A stretch of 64,000 bases of DNA from NCBI RefSeq assembly GCF_003576645.1, contig NC_044925.1:6684145-6748144 (forward strand), read 5' to 3'. The notes beneath the pieces were generated by a model, which was given only the letters and a program-made list of their open reading frames with translations, ran no database searches and was not told the origin of the DNA. The position numbers and the translations under genes were made by a program. This document shows positions 11,740 through 34,361 of the stretch, one piece after another. The DNA comes from Ipomoea triloba. Its lineage: Eukaryota; Streptophyta; Magnoliopsida; Solanales; Convolvulaceae. Every line of letters starts with the position of its first letter. Position 1 is the stretch's first letter.

Positions 11740-11939
11740 TTTCCATGCTTTTCTTCATTTGCACTTTTCTTGACTCCATTTTCCTTCAAACTACTCAAAT
11801 GCCTTACAAGTGTTCCCATGTTATTCTTCAAGTGCAACTTATATGAACATCAAGCAATTAAGCACACAATTCAACCCAATAAATGCAATATAGGCCACTC
11901 AAACACCCCAAAAATAAGGCATATTTGGCACTCATCAGC
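11700..11939 (-). mobile_element. Athila-like LTR start (U3)
   Basis: The minus strand begins TGATGAGTGCCAAATATG, a typical start for Athila/Tat-type LTRs, and continues about 240 bases before running into the ORF-1 fragment. Confidence 0.55.
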
Positions 11940-11992
11940 AAGAGAGGCGAAAAGATTTGAAATTGAATGCAGATCCCCAGGGTTTTACACCC

Positions 11993-13330
11993 TGATAGGT
12001 GCCAAAGATACCTAGTTTAAGGGTCTAATAAAGGGGTGAAATTGTGTTAATTGATATTCTTTTGTGGTTAATTTATGGTGTTTTGTGCTCTAATGTGTTA
12101 ATCATTGCAAAGCTCTACCCTTTGGTACACTTTAGATGGTTTTGTAGGCTTTTGGACTCAAGGAGAAAACATATGAGCTTGGCAAGGAAACAACCAAGGA
12201 TGAAGGACATTTGATGAGTCCACGTCGTGGAGTGGTGCGTGGATTATTTCTAGAAATTTTCACGCCCCAACTCCACGACGTGGGAATGAGAATGAAGGGC
12301 TTTAAGTGAAAAGTCCACGAGCGATCCATATTCGTGGACTCGTTCGTGGAGTCGACTCTGGGTGCGAAATTCATCAAGTGCATTGGAGGGAGCTATTTAA
12401 GGGATTAGATTAGATATTTTTAGGGAGTTAGTCATTTTTTGGAGAGTTTAGCAACATTGTAGAGAGAGAATTTTTGTAGAAGAACACATTACATCAATTC
12501 AATCTTGTACGGAGGAAGATCTACTTTGAAGACGTTGTTTGGATTTCAATTGCAAGTTCTTAGGTAATTCCTTAGTTTCTACTTTGATTTGCTTTTCAAT
12601 TTGAATTCAATTGCTATTTTCAATTTGTGCAATTAGGTTAATTGTGATTTCAATTTCAAAGCATGAGTAGGTAACTTCTTTTATAGGAATTGAATTGTGA
12701 AGTGTGACATGATGCTAGTGTAGTTCCTCAATTCTAATTGGGAGATTGGATTATATGATTGGATGAATTATTCTTGTTCATTGTTGGTGAATTGTGTGTT
12801 TTCTATGAGGGTGGCTATCTCATTGAATGATCTAAGGCATGAGGCATCAAACCTAGGCAAGATATTGCTAGGATTGTTGTAGCTCCTATCAACATTGATT
12901 TCCTATTTCTAGACCTAACACGTGTGAGTAGGAAAGGTCAGGCAAGGTGTTTGTCAAAATGCCCCTAAGCTCTTTGGTTGCCTAAAAAGCATTCCAAATC
13001 TAGGGAGAGCCTAGTAGACCTACTGGTGAAAGGTACTTGCAAATCCTCTATGGAATAACCGATCTTGCAATGCAATTCTCCTAGACCTTAGACACACTAT
13101 GATGCGTCATGTCCACTAGTAATTCATTTCCTAGTTTTCCTTACTTGATTTCAATCCTGATTCTTTACATTATTTGTTAGTACAACATTCATTCTTTGAT
13201 TATTTGATTGGTTCGTGACCATGGCGAATGAGGAACATGCTATCTATTCCTGAGACTAAAGACTTGACAATACTTCCAATTTGACATCCCTAAAGACCGA
13301 AAAAACCTGGGGGTAACCCCAATCATCTTT
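11993..13330 (+). mobile_element. Ty3/gypsy LTR (probably solo), plus strand
   Basis: The start TGATAGGTGCCAAAGATACC resembles the LTR start on the opposite strand 54 bases away. Bases 12205-12345 hold repeated inverted motifs around CCACGTCGTGGA, as in other gypsy LTRs here. No coding frame is present. The 3' end is uncertain (about 13320-13340) and no target duplication was found. Confidence 0.5.
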
Positions 13331-13517
13331 TATTTGACCGCACAAAAGAACATAAAAAACACACGCAACGTGATACGTGGCGGGTGAACTAATCCGGGCA
13401 GCATTGCACCAAACTCGGTCCGGCTAAAGGCACTTTGACCTTAATTTGCACTCGAATTTTGTAGTTTGAGCCCCTCGTCGTGTTACCTCAACTTGGGACA
13501 CGGACTAGGGGACTACT

Positions 13518-13995
13518 TGATAAGGGATTGGATATATCCCGGTATGCCGACTTGTATCCACTAATGACCTAATTGGATCTGACTGCCCATGCAGTGAGGG
13601 TCTTTTCCCAACCTAACCTGACCCCGAGTGAGTACAGACCGACCCGACCTAAAAATTATTTCCCTCCTTGGCTAAAGAAGCTTCTGCTCTTACCTTTATG
13701 TGCTCGGTCCCGAACTATGTGATTGACCTTAGTCCCGAGCCCTAGAGGTAGCCCTTAAAGACACGCTAATAGTAACACATGATTCGAGCCTGATAATTAT
13801 TGGCTAAGTAGGTATCCCTCCTGCATCTTCTATAAATACCACGCGAAACGCTTGTACAAATGACTTTTTTTCAATTCTCTTTATAGAATACTTGTAAACT
13901 CAGGAGACTCCAACCATTGGTCTTGATTTCCCGAGCAACCATACCTCAAATTACACATTCATATATAAGAATACACGAGAGTATTTACACTAACA
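13518..13995 (+). mobile_element. 3' LTR of Tat-type gypsy element A
   Basis: A purine tract is followed by TGATAAGGGATTGG at 13518, and the LTR likely ends with ..CACTAACA at 13995 (478 bases). TATAAATACC at 13831-13840 is a good promoter TATA box. The start resembles that of the LTR at 31511-31020 (TGATAGGGATTATT), supporting the same lineage. Confidence 0.65.
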
Positions 13996-14103
13996 ATATA
14001 ATATTATGATAACTATTTAGATTGATACGAATATTCAGTTTGTTTTGTTGAGAACCATCTCCAGAAATAAGAGAAAACTTTACATAATAAGATAACAAAA
14101 AAG

Positions 14104-14925
14104 GAAACAATCAAAATATTTCAATTCACTAGCTTATTCTCTCGAATTCTCTCTTCTGTCTCTCAAAACCTTGCATCTTCTTTGGCCGCCGGCCTCTGGC
14201 CGAAGCTTTGACGGAGCTTTGTGTTGGCATGTCTTTGGTCGGCGGTCTCCTATTTCCCTTTGTTTTTTTTTTTGTTTCATAACTTTCACTGCCGATTCGA
14301 CCACCAACTCTCGAAGGAAGTTGCAGAAGTTTCAAAGTTCAAAGGATTCAACTAGATCTGGATGAAGAAGTGTACTGTTGTTTCCCTTGTCTTGTGTGTT
14401 CTGTATTTGTTTGTGTTTTTCTATCTGTTTCTCTCGTTCGTGTGACGAGTTTGTTTTTCTCTCGTTTCTTTTAACGAGTTTGTTTTCCTCTCGTTTCTTT
14501 TGACGAGTTCTTTTCTTCATAAGTGTGAATCATAAAAGTTGGTCATGGCGTATGTGAACCTCATCCTGGGTGACAAAGATGACAATGAAGAAGAGCATCT
14601 GCAGTTCAGATCGATGGATGTATTGTCAATGAACGTAAGGTTGAAAACAAATACTCAGGTGGTGTGCAAGACGTTTCAATCGAAGTCAGTCTTGACTACG
14701 TTTGATCAATCTTTCAATGATATTAAAGAAGCGTTAAGTTCATCCAACGGATTTAGCTTCAAATTTGTGAAACGCGAATCAAGTTCTTTGTAGCATTGCT
14801 AGGGAAATTATTTCTATGTCTGACTGTAAGGAATGGTATACCATTCCATTGATCCTATTTGTAATTGTTTCAACTTATGATTAAATAAATGAGTTTCTTT
14901 ATTTTCAAAAAAAAAAAAGATACCA
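14104..14925 (+). mobile_element. LINE deletion derivative with poly(A) tail
   Basis: A 5' leader rich in CTCGTTTCTTTTGACGAG repeats (14430-14510) leads to ATG frames from 14539 (LILGDKDDNEEEHLQF). Without a stop this runs into TQVVCKTFQSKSVLTTFDQS and DIKEALSSSNGFSFKFVKRE, which is the end of a LINE RNase H; AREIISMSDCKEWYTIP follows in a shifted frame. An AATAAA-like signal (near 14885) and a 12-A tail (14909-14920) close it. So the front of ORF1 is joined to the last part of the final domain, with reverse transcriptase missing. Imperfect flanks AGATAACAAAAAAG and AGATACCAAAAGAG may be the target duplication. Confidence 0.7.
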
Positions 14926-15140
14926 AAAGAGTTTTCACAATTGTTATAAAGTAGAGACGACGCGACTGCATACATACTATGATCCACTTGTCTTATTACA
15001 AAGTAGATTACGGAGACTAACCAAACCACATAATTAATCATTAATCTTTCACCGCATGAACTACGTATACAACAAAGTCTTTTAAATAATTTTAAGATTA
15101 TTATTTTTCAACGCAAATTAAACCTAGACTCGTCTCTACT

Positions 15141-15350
15141 TTATGCTTTCTTGCCACTGGATTTCACAACACTCGCAATTGCAAGGGTTGCATGTGTAGT
15201 TTTACCCGCACTTGCACCCATTCTCACATGCGACCTCCCCATCACAGATCCCTCCAACTCGCTTCGAAACACAAACAATTCATTAACCACTGAAATCCTT
15301 AATTCCCACAAAAAAAATATTTTGAAAAATCCAGATCTATCAAATCCCAA
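15141..15350 (-). CDS. Hypothetical small ORF, unrecognised
   Basis: A 69-codon minus-strand frame ends in HVRMGASAGKTTHATLAIAS and KSSGKKA. It is more GC-balanced than its surroundings, and the last 50 codons look protein-like, but I recognise no family. It could be the last exon of a decayed gene. Weak call. Confidence 0.2.
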   Translation of the reverse strand: MGFDRSGFFKIFFLWELRISVVNELFVFRSELEGSVMGRSHVRMGASAGKTTHATLAIASVVKSSGKKA

Positions 15351-15374
15351 AATAAATTTATCTTAAATTTCTAC

Positions 15375-15690
15375 TTTATCATTGGATCACCCAAAAAAGC
15401 AAATGAAATCATGATAAAGAAGGTAAAAGAACACATAGATCAAAGAAGAGAAAAATGACAACAAATGAAGAATTATGATTGGGGTCACCCAAAAAAATGA
15501 ATGAGAATGCACAAATTGAAGAAGAGGAAAATGAACAGAAAATGAACAGAAAATGAAGAATTATGATTGGGTCATCCAAAAAAGCGAATGAAATCATGAT
15601 AAAGAAAGCAAAATAATACACAGATCAAAAAAGAGGAAAATGAATGGAAAATGAAGAAGAGCAAAATGAAAAATTATGATCACCAATCCA
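15375..15690. repeat. Tandem duplication, period about 185
   Basis: A block containing CCAAAAAAGCAAATGAAATC, ATGATAAAGAAGG and ACACATAGATCAAAGAAGAG at 15388-15455 recurs with few changes at 15575-15640. The middle carries short repeats of AAATGAACAGA. No coding content is seen. Confidence 0.7.
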
Positions 15691-15699
15691 TTGTATTTA

Positions 15700-16276
15700 T
15701 AGGTAGTGTTTCAAAAGGAAAATGTAATCATTTATTTAAGATTTTTAAATACTAATCCTAAATGACACTTTTGTCCAATGATGTTGATATTATTAAATTG
15801 TTCCTAATTAAGTTTGGATGAGAAAATCCCACAATCACTTCTATTATTATATAAATATCTAAAAATATAATAAGTGTGAATGAAGGTTATACCCTTCATT
15901 TATGTCCATTTAATTTTTTACGTTAAATTTTTTTTTGTACATTATGCTATAAAAGTTGTACTTTACAATATATTAGACAAACATATCCCTACCGCTATAA
16001 TTTCCGTTATCTTTTCCACTATTGTTACCATGTACATGCATCCACTATATATTTTTTTATTTTCTTCAATAATAATAATATATACACATTATATATTGGA
16101 GTTATATGTTAGTTATTTTCTAAAATATAAATTTAAAATTTATAAAACTATTTTACATTATTATTATTATTATTTACAATAATATAAATATCTAAAATCT
16201 AAATAAATTTAAAATTTTATTATAAAATATTAATATTGGACACATATTTTTTGCACATCGCTCATAGAAAAAATTA

Positions 16277-16355
<79 letters not shown>

Positions 16356-17490
16356 TATAGATGCTGGATGCATGCACGACTTGACTTAACTTCGATTTTG
16401 GGTTAAGATTATATATAGTCGTGTATGCTAGAATACGTTCTCAATTCGTTGGGTTGGAAAAGTGAGGATATGTGTCATTATCAATCATATATGCTGATTT
16501 TTTTTCTAGTCATGCTATATATTTATTGGGTTGGATTTTTTTCTTTTTTTTTTTTCCTTTATTTAAAGTCATATAATTTTACATTAAAAAAAGAGTGATT
16601 TTAGGAGTGAAAATAACCTTTTCAAAATTTCCACCGAATTTTAGCATTTTCCCAACGTTATGTTGAAGATAACTACTCAAGAGATTGATGGAAAGATACT
16701 TGGCAGATATTTCACCAATCAAGTTGTACATATATACTAAATAAAAACAAACTAATATTATTATCTTCAAAAAAAAAACAAACTAATATTGAATACTCCA
16801 CACAAATGCCTTATCTGAACACGGCTTTTGTATATTTCTCTTATAGATGATATTTTAGTTACCATATATTTATTAACACCAAACCTCACTCTTATAAAGG
16901 TTTTAATTATTGTTGAATATTTTAGGCTTTTTTTTGTTGCGTGATGAGAAAAATCTGCATCCACCTCTATTTGATGAGTTTGACAAAAAGAGACCGGGTG
17001 TCTGGCGCTAATAGAAAACTTAGAGAAAACAATAAATTATTATACATGTTGGTCCCTGGTAATGAATTATGAGGGGTCTAAAGTGCTCATCAAAATTGAT
17101 TACAAATATTCTTAGGAATACAAGTTAAAAATTAAGCCACAAGTGATTGGAGGTAATTTTTGGCATTTCCGTGAGAATATTACTACATGTACTTCTAAAT
17201 ACTCCATCACTTTTAATCCCAGATATGACAGATAATGATAAATTATTTGCGTGAATCTAAGAAAAACATATATAAAAAATTTAAGAGAAAATAAAATTTT
17301 AGAGTAAAATTTAAAAATCCACATAATAATTTCCTTAGACGTAGAGGCAGAAAATATTAACCACAAAATAAATCCGCGTGCCCTTGATATTTTGCTGCTT
17401 TTTAATTTCCTGGACCTTTCCGCCCTGATTGGAGTCATATCAGTTTTTCAACACCCGTCATTCTCAGTCTACCATTTCTAAGGAAAACTA
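15700..17490. other. AT-rich spacer with (TA)n microsatellite
   Basis: No gene is supported. A pure (TA)n tract of about 36 units lies at 16279-16352; the minus-strand frame of alternating Ile-Tyr over it is an artefact. Confidence 0.8.
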
Positions 17491-17795
17491 GGGATGTGTT
17501 TGGTTGGGGTTTAGGCATAAGCAATGGGTATAATAATGATTGTTAGTGTTTGGTTGACAGGTTTTTAAAATCTTGTTATGAGTTTAGAATACCCATTAAT
17601 TGAAAAATTAATACCCTTATTAAATAAGGGTTTCATTTCCCTTCCTTATTTCTTCCCCAACTATTAATAATCATTCTCATTCCACCCTACTACCAAACAT
17701 GCAAAATACTTTCACCAAAACACATTACCATTACGAAGTATTTGATACCCATTCCGATTCCGATTCCGATTCCCATGTGGGAACCAAACGCACCC
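17491..17795. mobile_element. MITE with GGGATGTGTTTGGTT-type ends
   Basis: The left end GGGATGTGTTTGGTT matches the inverted right end GGGTGCGTTTGGTTCCC, and TA (perhaps CTA/TAG) flanks both ends. The 305-base interior is non-coding and includes a GATTCC microsatellite near the right end. The ends resemble Tourist/PIF-Harbinger MITEs; superfamily assignment is tentative. Confidence 0.7.
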
Positions 17796-18071
17796 TAGGT
17801 TTATATTTACGCAACTCAATTAAATTGGTCAAATTATTTACTTTTTAATAATCATAATAAGTTACAAATTTGATTCTGAGCAGAGGGCAATTTATAAACT
17901 TTCTTAGTGATTTACAGGTTAGGGAGTTGGGATCACAAGACAAGGTTTATCAATATGCACCATTGGCTAAGTTTTATATTCATATGTGATTGAAAATTTG
18001 AAATCATGTCCACTTGAAACTTTGGCTCATCTAATCTGTGGCGAACATATAGTTTGTCTGAGTCTGAAGCC

Positions 18072-29659
<11,588 letters not shown>

Positions 29660-31019
29660 AATCATAGCCATTTTCTCGTGAATTGAACGAGTTTAATTCC
29701 TTATTCGCGGTAGAAAATGGTTTAAATTGTTCAGAAATGGGATGGCAAAGGAATTATTAGTATTATGTAATATGAATCATTTAATAGATTGAATAAACAA
29801 GCTAGGTCTAGAGGTTACCGATCATTATACCATGGACTAGAGTTCACATTGCACTATGGGCCCTGGTCCATGTGTTTGTATTTTATGTTATAACTTTTTG
29901 TATCTTGCGTTATGAAATTCTGTATGAGTATGAATTTTATACCTGGAACAAATTAGTAACTGTATGTGTCTTATGTTATGAGTTTTTGTGTCTTATGCTG
30001 TGAAATTTTGTGCTTATATATGATCGAATACAAATTATGTACCTAAATCAGATTTGAAAAATAAGTAAATATATAACATGTGTATGTGTTTTGTGTTATG
30101 GAATTTTGTACTTTACGAGTATGAATTAGGTATGTCGTCTTTCCAGTCTAACTGGGTCCATAATGCTATGCTATGTATCTTATGTTGTAATATTATTGTT
30201 TTTTGTGTTATGAAATACAGTACCTGTACTCAAAAAAAAAATAAAAAATAAAGTACCTTACGAGTATAAATTCTGAACCTCGTTGTTTCAAAAATAATAG
30301 AGGAAATCAAGATATCAAACCAGTTAGTGGTATAAACTCTATTATACAAATTGCATATGAGATGGTAAAGTAAAATTTTCTTTATTAAAAATTGAAGTCA
30401 TGTTATTTTATCCACAAAATTCGTAATTAATTATTTCTTTTTGTTCTCTTTATTCTCTATTTTACAGAAAGATAAAGATTCTAATTAATGGTCAAATGTT
30501 GTTGAAGTTTTGGAAGGCATCAAGAAAAAATCTAATGGAACTTGATCCGTCCCAAATGGAGAGGAAACCATGGTATGAGAAATGTTGTTACATGGACCAT
30601 AATAGAATTTACCGTCTACCACTGTTAATGTAGAAACTTCAAACGACATCGTTTTTTTACCTAGTTCATGCTGCTATGTGGACCACGATTGCAACGAAGT
30701 GCATACTTAATAAAAACACAACAATTTTTTTAAATGGAATACAATTTTATGGCAAATTATTGTGTGGACTGTGGTCCAAAACGACATCGTTTTGATGTTA
30801 AAAAATTCCTTACTTTGTGCGAGTGTTAGAATAATGAACATTTTGGGATAAGATAATGTATTTTATGAGTTAGAATAATGTACTTTATGTGTTAGAATAT
30901 TGTACTTTATATGCGTTAAAATAATAAAATTTTTGGGGTAAGATAATGTATTTTATGAGTTCGAATAATGTATAATGTACTTTATGTGTTAGAATAATGA
31001 AATTTATGGGTAAGATAAT
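29660..31019. repeat. CRK 3' flank with tandem AT-rich units
   Basis: Beyond the CRK 3' UTR, 29819-30235 holds repeated TATGTGTCTTATGTTATG-like units and 30820-31010 holds repeats of TTAGAATAATGTACTTTATG. Two copies of AACGACATCGTTTT occur (about 30642 and 30781). No coding region is supported. Confidence 0.6.
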
Positions 31020-31511
31020 TGATCGAGTAAAATACGTGTATGTAAGCAAAATACTTCTTTATTAATGAAGGAATCGGGTACAAGGTGTTATACCCTAAGA
31101 GAGTTCGGTCAACATGACAGTGGGTGAGAGGTTCTCGGTCTCCTTGACTATTATATATAGGAAAGAGCCAAAAGTCCTTTTTTGTTGCATTAAATGTGAT
31201 ATATATAGGCCGCCAGGGGACAGGTACCGGGCAGGCAGCATGGCGGACGCGTGGCGAGCATGCACTGGTCTAAAAGCGGGTCCCGTACTCAGAAGTCAAG
31301 TGGTGCGAAATCACAAGGTCCACAGCCCAAGGGGGACATCCAAAGAAGGCCAAGCACCCGATCATACCGAGCTCTAGAACTCAATTGGGTTCGATCCCTA
31401 CCTTACATAATCTAACCGGATAGATCGGGCAAACAGGTCGGGAAAGAGAAGACCGGTCAAAGGAAATAGAACAGAGAGTACAACACGGAGATCAGGGAAT
31501 AATCCCTATCA
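31020..31511 (-). mobile_element. 3' LTR of Tat-type gypsy element B (minus strand)
   Basis: Read on the minus strand, GGGCTGGGAGGGCTAGT (a polypurine-like tract) precedes TGATAGGGATTATTCCC and the LTR ends TTACTCGATCA at 31020; length 492. It starts like the LTR of element A. TATA-like sequence is near 31145-31155. The other LTR is not in the window. Confidence 0.65.
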
Positions 31512-31733
31512 ACTAGCCCTCCCAGCCCGGTCTTCGACGACGCCCGAGGAGGAGGAGATCGGGGTGTTTGTCTGGTCCATGCCTGATCGGCTTGTACTTT
31601 GGGCGCGAAAGGGTGACGTTACGGTGATGTAAACATGACCTCTAGCTTCGGGACACGTGTTACATAGAGAGAACCTCTTGGGATTCGCGCTAGGGTTTTC
31701 GAGATTCAAAATGTCGCGCTCTCCCCGCTGCCC

Positions 31734-31743
31734 CTATAAATTA
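31734..31743 (+). promoter_or_regulatory. TATA box for the antisense gene of element B
   Basis: CTATAAATTA lies about 280 bases before the ATG at 32013. The leader between seems to contain an intron: CTTCATAG then GTAAACAC near 31876. So this retrotransposon ORF appears to have its own promoter, opposite in direction to the LTR promoter. Confidence 0.55.
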
Positions 31744-32012
31744 AGGGCCCCGCATCGGAATTCTCTTTACGATTCTTCGCTACCGCAGACCAGAGCATCC
31801 CGAGCTGTTTCTCTGTCGCCGCGGCAACTCCCCCACTTTGCACACGCTTGCAGGCATCGAGCCCTGGTCTTCATAGGTAAACACTTCCCATCCTCTAGCT
31901 CTAGCTAAATTTTGATCGTTTTAATTTTTTAACATTTGATTTACGAGCGGGCTTCGAACTTCCGGGCTATCCTTGAAACTGAGACGTCTTCCCTTACGCG
32001 TGAGGTGAAGAC

Positions 32013-34105
32013 ATGTCCGAGTCCGATAGTCAAAATGTTTCCGCTCGAAGATACGATGGTTCAGTCGAGGTGGAGTCCTTCACGGTGTCCTCTAACGATT
32101 CGGTCATCAACGCGGTGGAGACGTACTCTCATGACGCGGCCGGACCTTCACGACTTACCGATGACGTCCCGGTCAACAAGCCCGATCCTGTTATCCCTGA
32201 GGACGTGTCCAGACCAGTCACAGAACTGCTCACGCTCGAAGTAAGCACCTCCGGTCAGGGTAACCCCCCCCCCCCCCCCCCCNCCCCCCCCGCCCGACTG
32301 GTTAGCCAGCCTTCCTGCTGACTCCACACCACCCGCAACGGCAACTAGACAGTTCTTAAGTAGCGAAGGTATGCGGCAACACACCGGTCTTCTCACTTGG
32401 GGCGAGGTTGAGGTAGTCACCGCTCTCTTATCTAGCCAAGTCAAATTCAACACCCGACAGTCCTTAAGAAATGTAATAGAGAGGACACAGGGAGACTGGC
32501 TCGGGATTCACTTAGATGCCCTTAAGGCCCCATTAACCTTCCCGTTTCACCCCTTCTTGCTAGGGTTCATGAAGTATTACGGGGTCCTGCCCGGGCAGAT
32601 AAGCCCTAACGAGCATCGGATTTTGGCGTGCTTCCTGCAAGTCTGCGGTCGCCACGGCCTCCCGGTCATGATGGAGCTGTTCCGCTTCATTTTTTCTGTC
32701 CGACCTCTATCCCCCAAACATGTGGGTCGTGTTTTGTGCATACAGTCGCAGAGCCATTTCTGCACGATCCACGACCTCCCAGACAACAACAAGGGGTAAA
32801 AAGATCGTATTTTATCGGTTGAGTACCCTTGGCCGCTTCTGGTCCCTCGAGAATGGCCCACCCATGTTATGGTGCACACTCATTCGGCCCAGACCCGGGC
32901 TCTCAACGACGCGGCCATTAAGATCTCCGCAGAGACATACAAGTACAGCATTTTCCAGACTGCCAAAGATTACTCCAATGCCAGACTTGAGCCTCCCCGG
33001 TACGACCTGAACGAGAAGTACGCACTGAAGAAGGCGGTCTTGACAGTAGTAGTTGGCCCCCCAACACGCGAGTTGGGCTCTACAGGTTTGTTCTGATCGG
33101 TCAAGGTGGAGGCGAAGTTCTCGAGTAGTAGGACGGGCAATCGGTTATAAATAACCGGTTTGTTTTATTTTTGCAGCCATGAGGAGCTTCCCGGTTTCCG
33201 CACACCCACCAACCCCAGCAACCAAAATCAGCCTTGGCTCCAAAAAAGACGAGGCCACCAACTTGGACGCCAAGGCGAGCGACCCATCCATCCCACTAGC
33301 CTACCACTGACAACCACGCGCCCGGCGAGCCCTAAGGGGAGACGCCCTGACTTCCCGGACTTCTTCGCAGAGGAGCAAAGATAAGGCCCCCGAGTCAGAG
33401 ATCGAACAAATTGGGCCGATCAAGCGCCAACGTTGACCCAACCCGTCATCTACAACTCTGGTGGTCGACGTCTTGCTGAAGCACGGTGGTGATCCACCAG
33501 GCGCTCTATTGAGCAAGATCTGCGCGGCGGCGGCGCCACCCGAGAATACTAGCGGGTGGTCAACTAACCAGGTCGGTGAAAAAATAGCCGGGACTTGATG
33601 TAGGTAAGTGTTATCTTGTTCTGCTTCATGCGACCGATCAGCCACGTATTCTCGCCACTGAACCCTTTATTCGTTTTAGATGGCCCACTCCGTGACCGAC
33701 CTTTTCGTCTAGGTTAGGGAGGGTGACGAGGTGCACCAAAAGAAGATCCCCCCACTCAAGAAAGCCTTGAGCAAACAAGATATGAAGATCAAGGAGCTGG
33801 AGTTACAATCGGCGGCTACGAACCTTCGAGCCGAAAACGCCGAGAAACTTATCACCGATCCTCTCCTCCTAGCCAACCATGTCTGTAAAGAAACCCGGGT
33901 GGCCGAGGTTTTTCTCAGTGCTGTCTCCAGGAAGCCGATAAGAGAGGACCTACTGTACACTTACGGGACGTGGTCGTTCAACGGGTGTCAGAAAGCCATG
34001 CAGACAGATGTCCGGGTTACGCTCGAAGCGTCTGTGGACGAGGATGATCTCCCCAAACTCCTAACGGGGCATAATTACGAGAATAAGGTGTATTGGCTTT
34101 TTATT
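32013..34105 (+). pseudogene. Antisense gene of Tat-type gypsy element B (Transposase_28 family), multi-exon, damaged
   Basis: The first exon frame starts MSESDSQNVSARRYDGSVEV, and ESFTVSSNDSVINAVETYS matches copy A. After a C homopolymer with one N (32265-32290) the main domain reads FNTRQSLRNVIERTQGDWLG, HPFLLGFMKYYGVLPGQISP and FRFIFSVRPLSPKHVGRV. A frameshift near 32800 is followed by AAIKISAETYKYSIFQTAKD. A new exon likely begins after TTTTTGCAG at 33177. The last part is a coiled-coil segment (IKELELQSAATNLRAENAEK) ending at 34105. The family is known in Tat elements as an antisense ORF (gene 23 of maize Grande is the example I recall); its biochemical role is unknown. Confidence 0.75.
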
Positions 34106-34361
34106 TAGGAGTATTTATATTTGTTAATTGTTTCAATTATGCTTGTTGGTGATAAATTCTAAACATTTTTATTTTAACACCATTATATATCAATTTGAAG
34201 ATAATACCCTTAAATTTAACACCTACTTAACAGAAATTTTAATAAAGGACTATTTGTGGTAAAAAAATAAAAGTCAGAGGACCATTTGTGGTCGAATTAA
34301 AAGTCGAGGACTAAAAGGAGTACTAGCCCAATAGTCAGAGGACCATTTGTGGTATTAACTC
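34106..34361. mobile_element. Mutator-like terminal repeat, right end
   Basis: The block ends CAGAGGACCATTTGTGGTAT then TAACTC, with an internal repeat of AGTCAGAGGACCATTTGTGG. The end resembles the termini of the Mutator-like element at 35676. A second copy lies at 41906-42165. No matching left end was found for either. Confidence 0.5.

Larger units (their letters stand above)
6930..13995 (+). mobile_element. Tat-type Ty3/gypsy element A, 3' half, with nested insertions
   Basis: Read on the plus strand the order is minisatellite (6930-7520), antisense ORF (7750-9924), polypurine tract ACTAGGGGACTACT (about 13504-13517) and 3' LTR (13518-13995). That order agrees with copy B (LTR 31020-31511, antisense ORF 32013-34105, opposite orientation). 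The stretch 10330-13330 between promoter and polypurine tract is foreign, mostly Athila-like LTR DNA. Gag-pol should lie to the left but is absent. Joining the parts into one element is inference. Confidence 0.55.

Noticed and set aside
16192..16377. Ile-Tyr repeat protein
   Set aside because: Translation of a (TA)n microsatellite.
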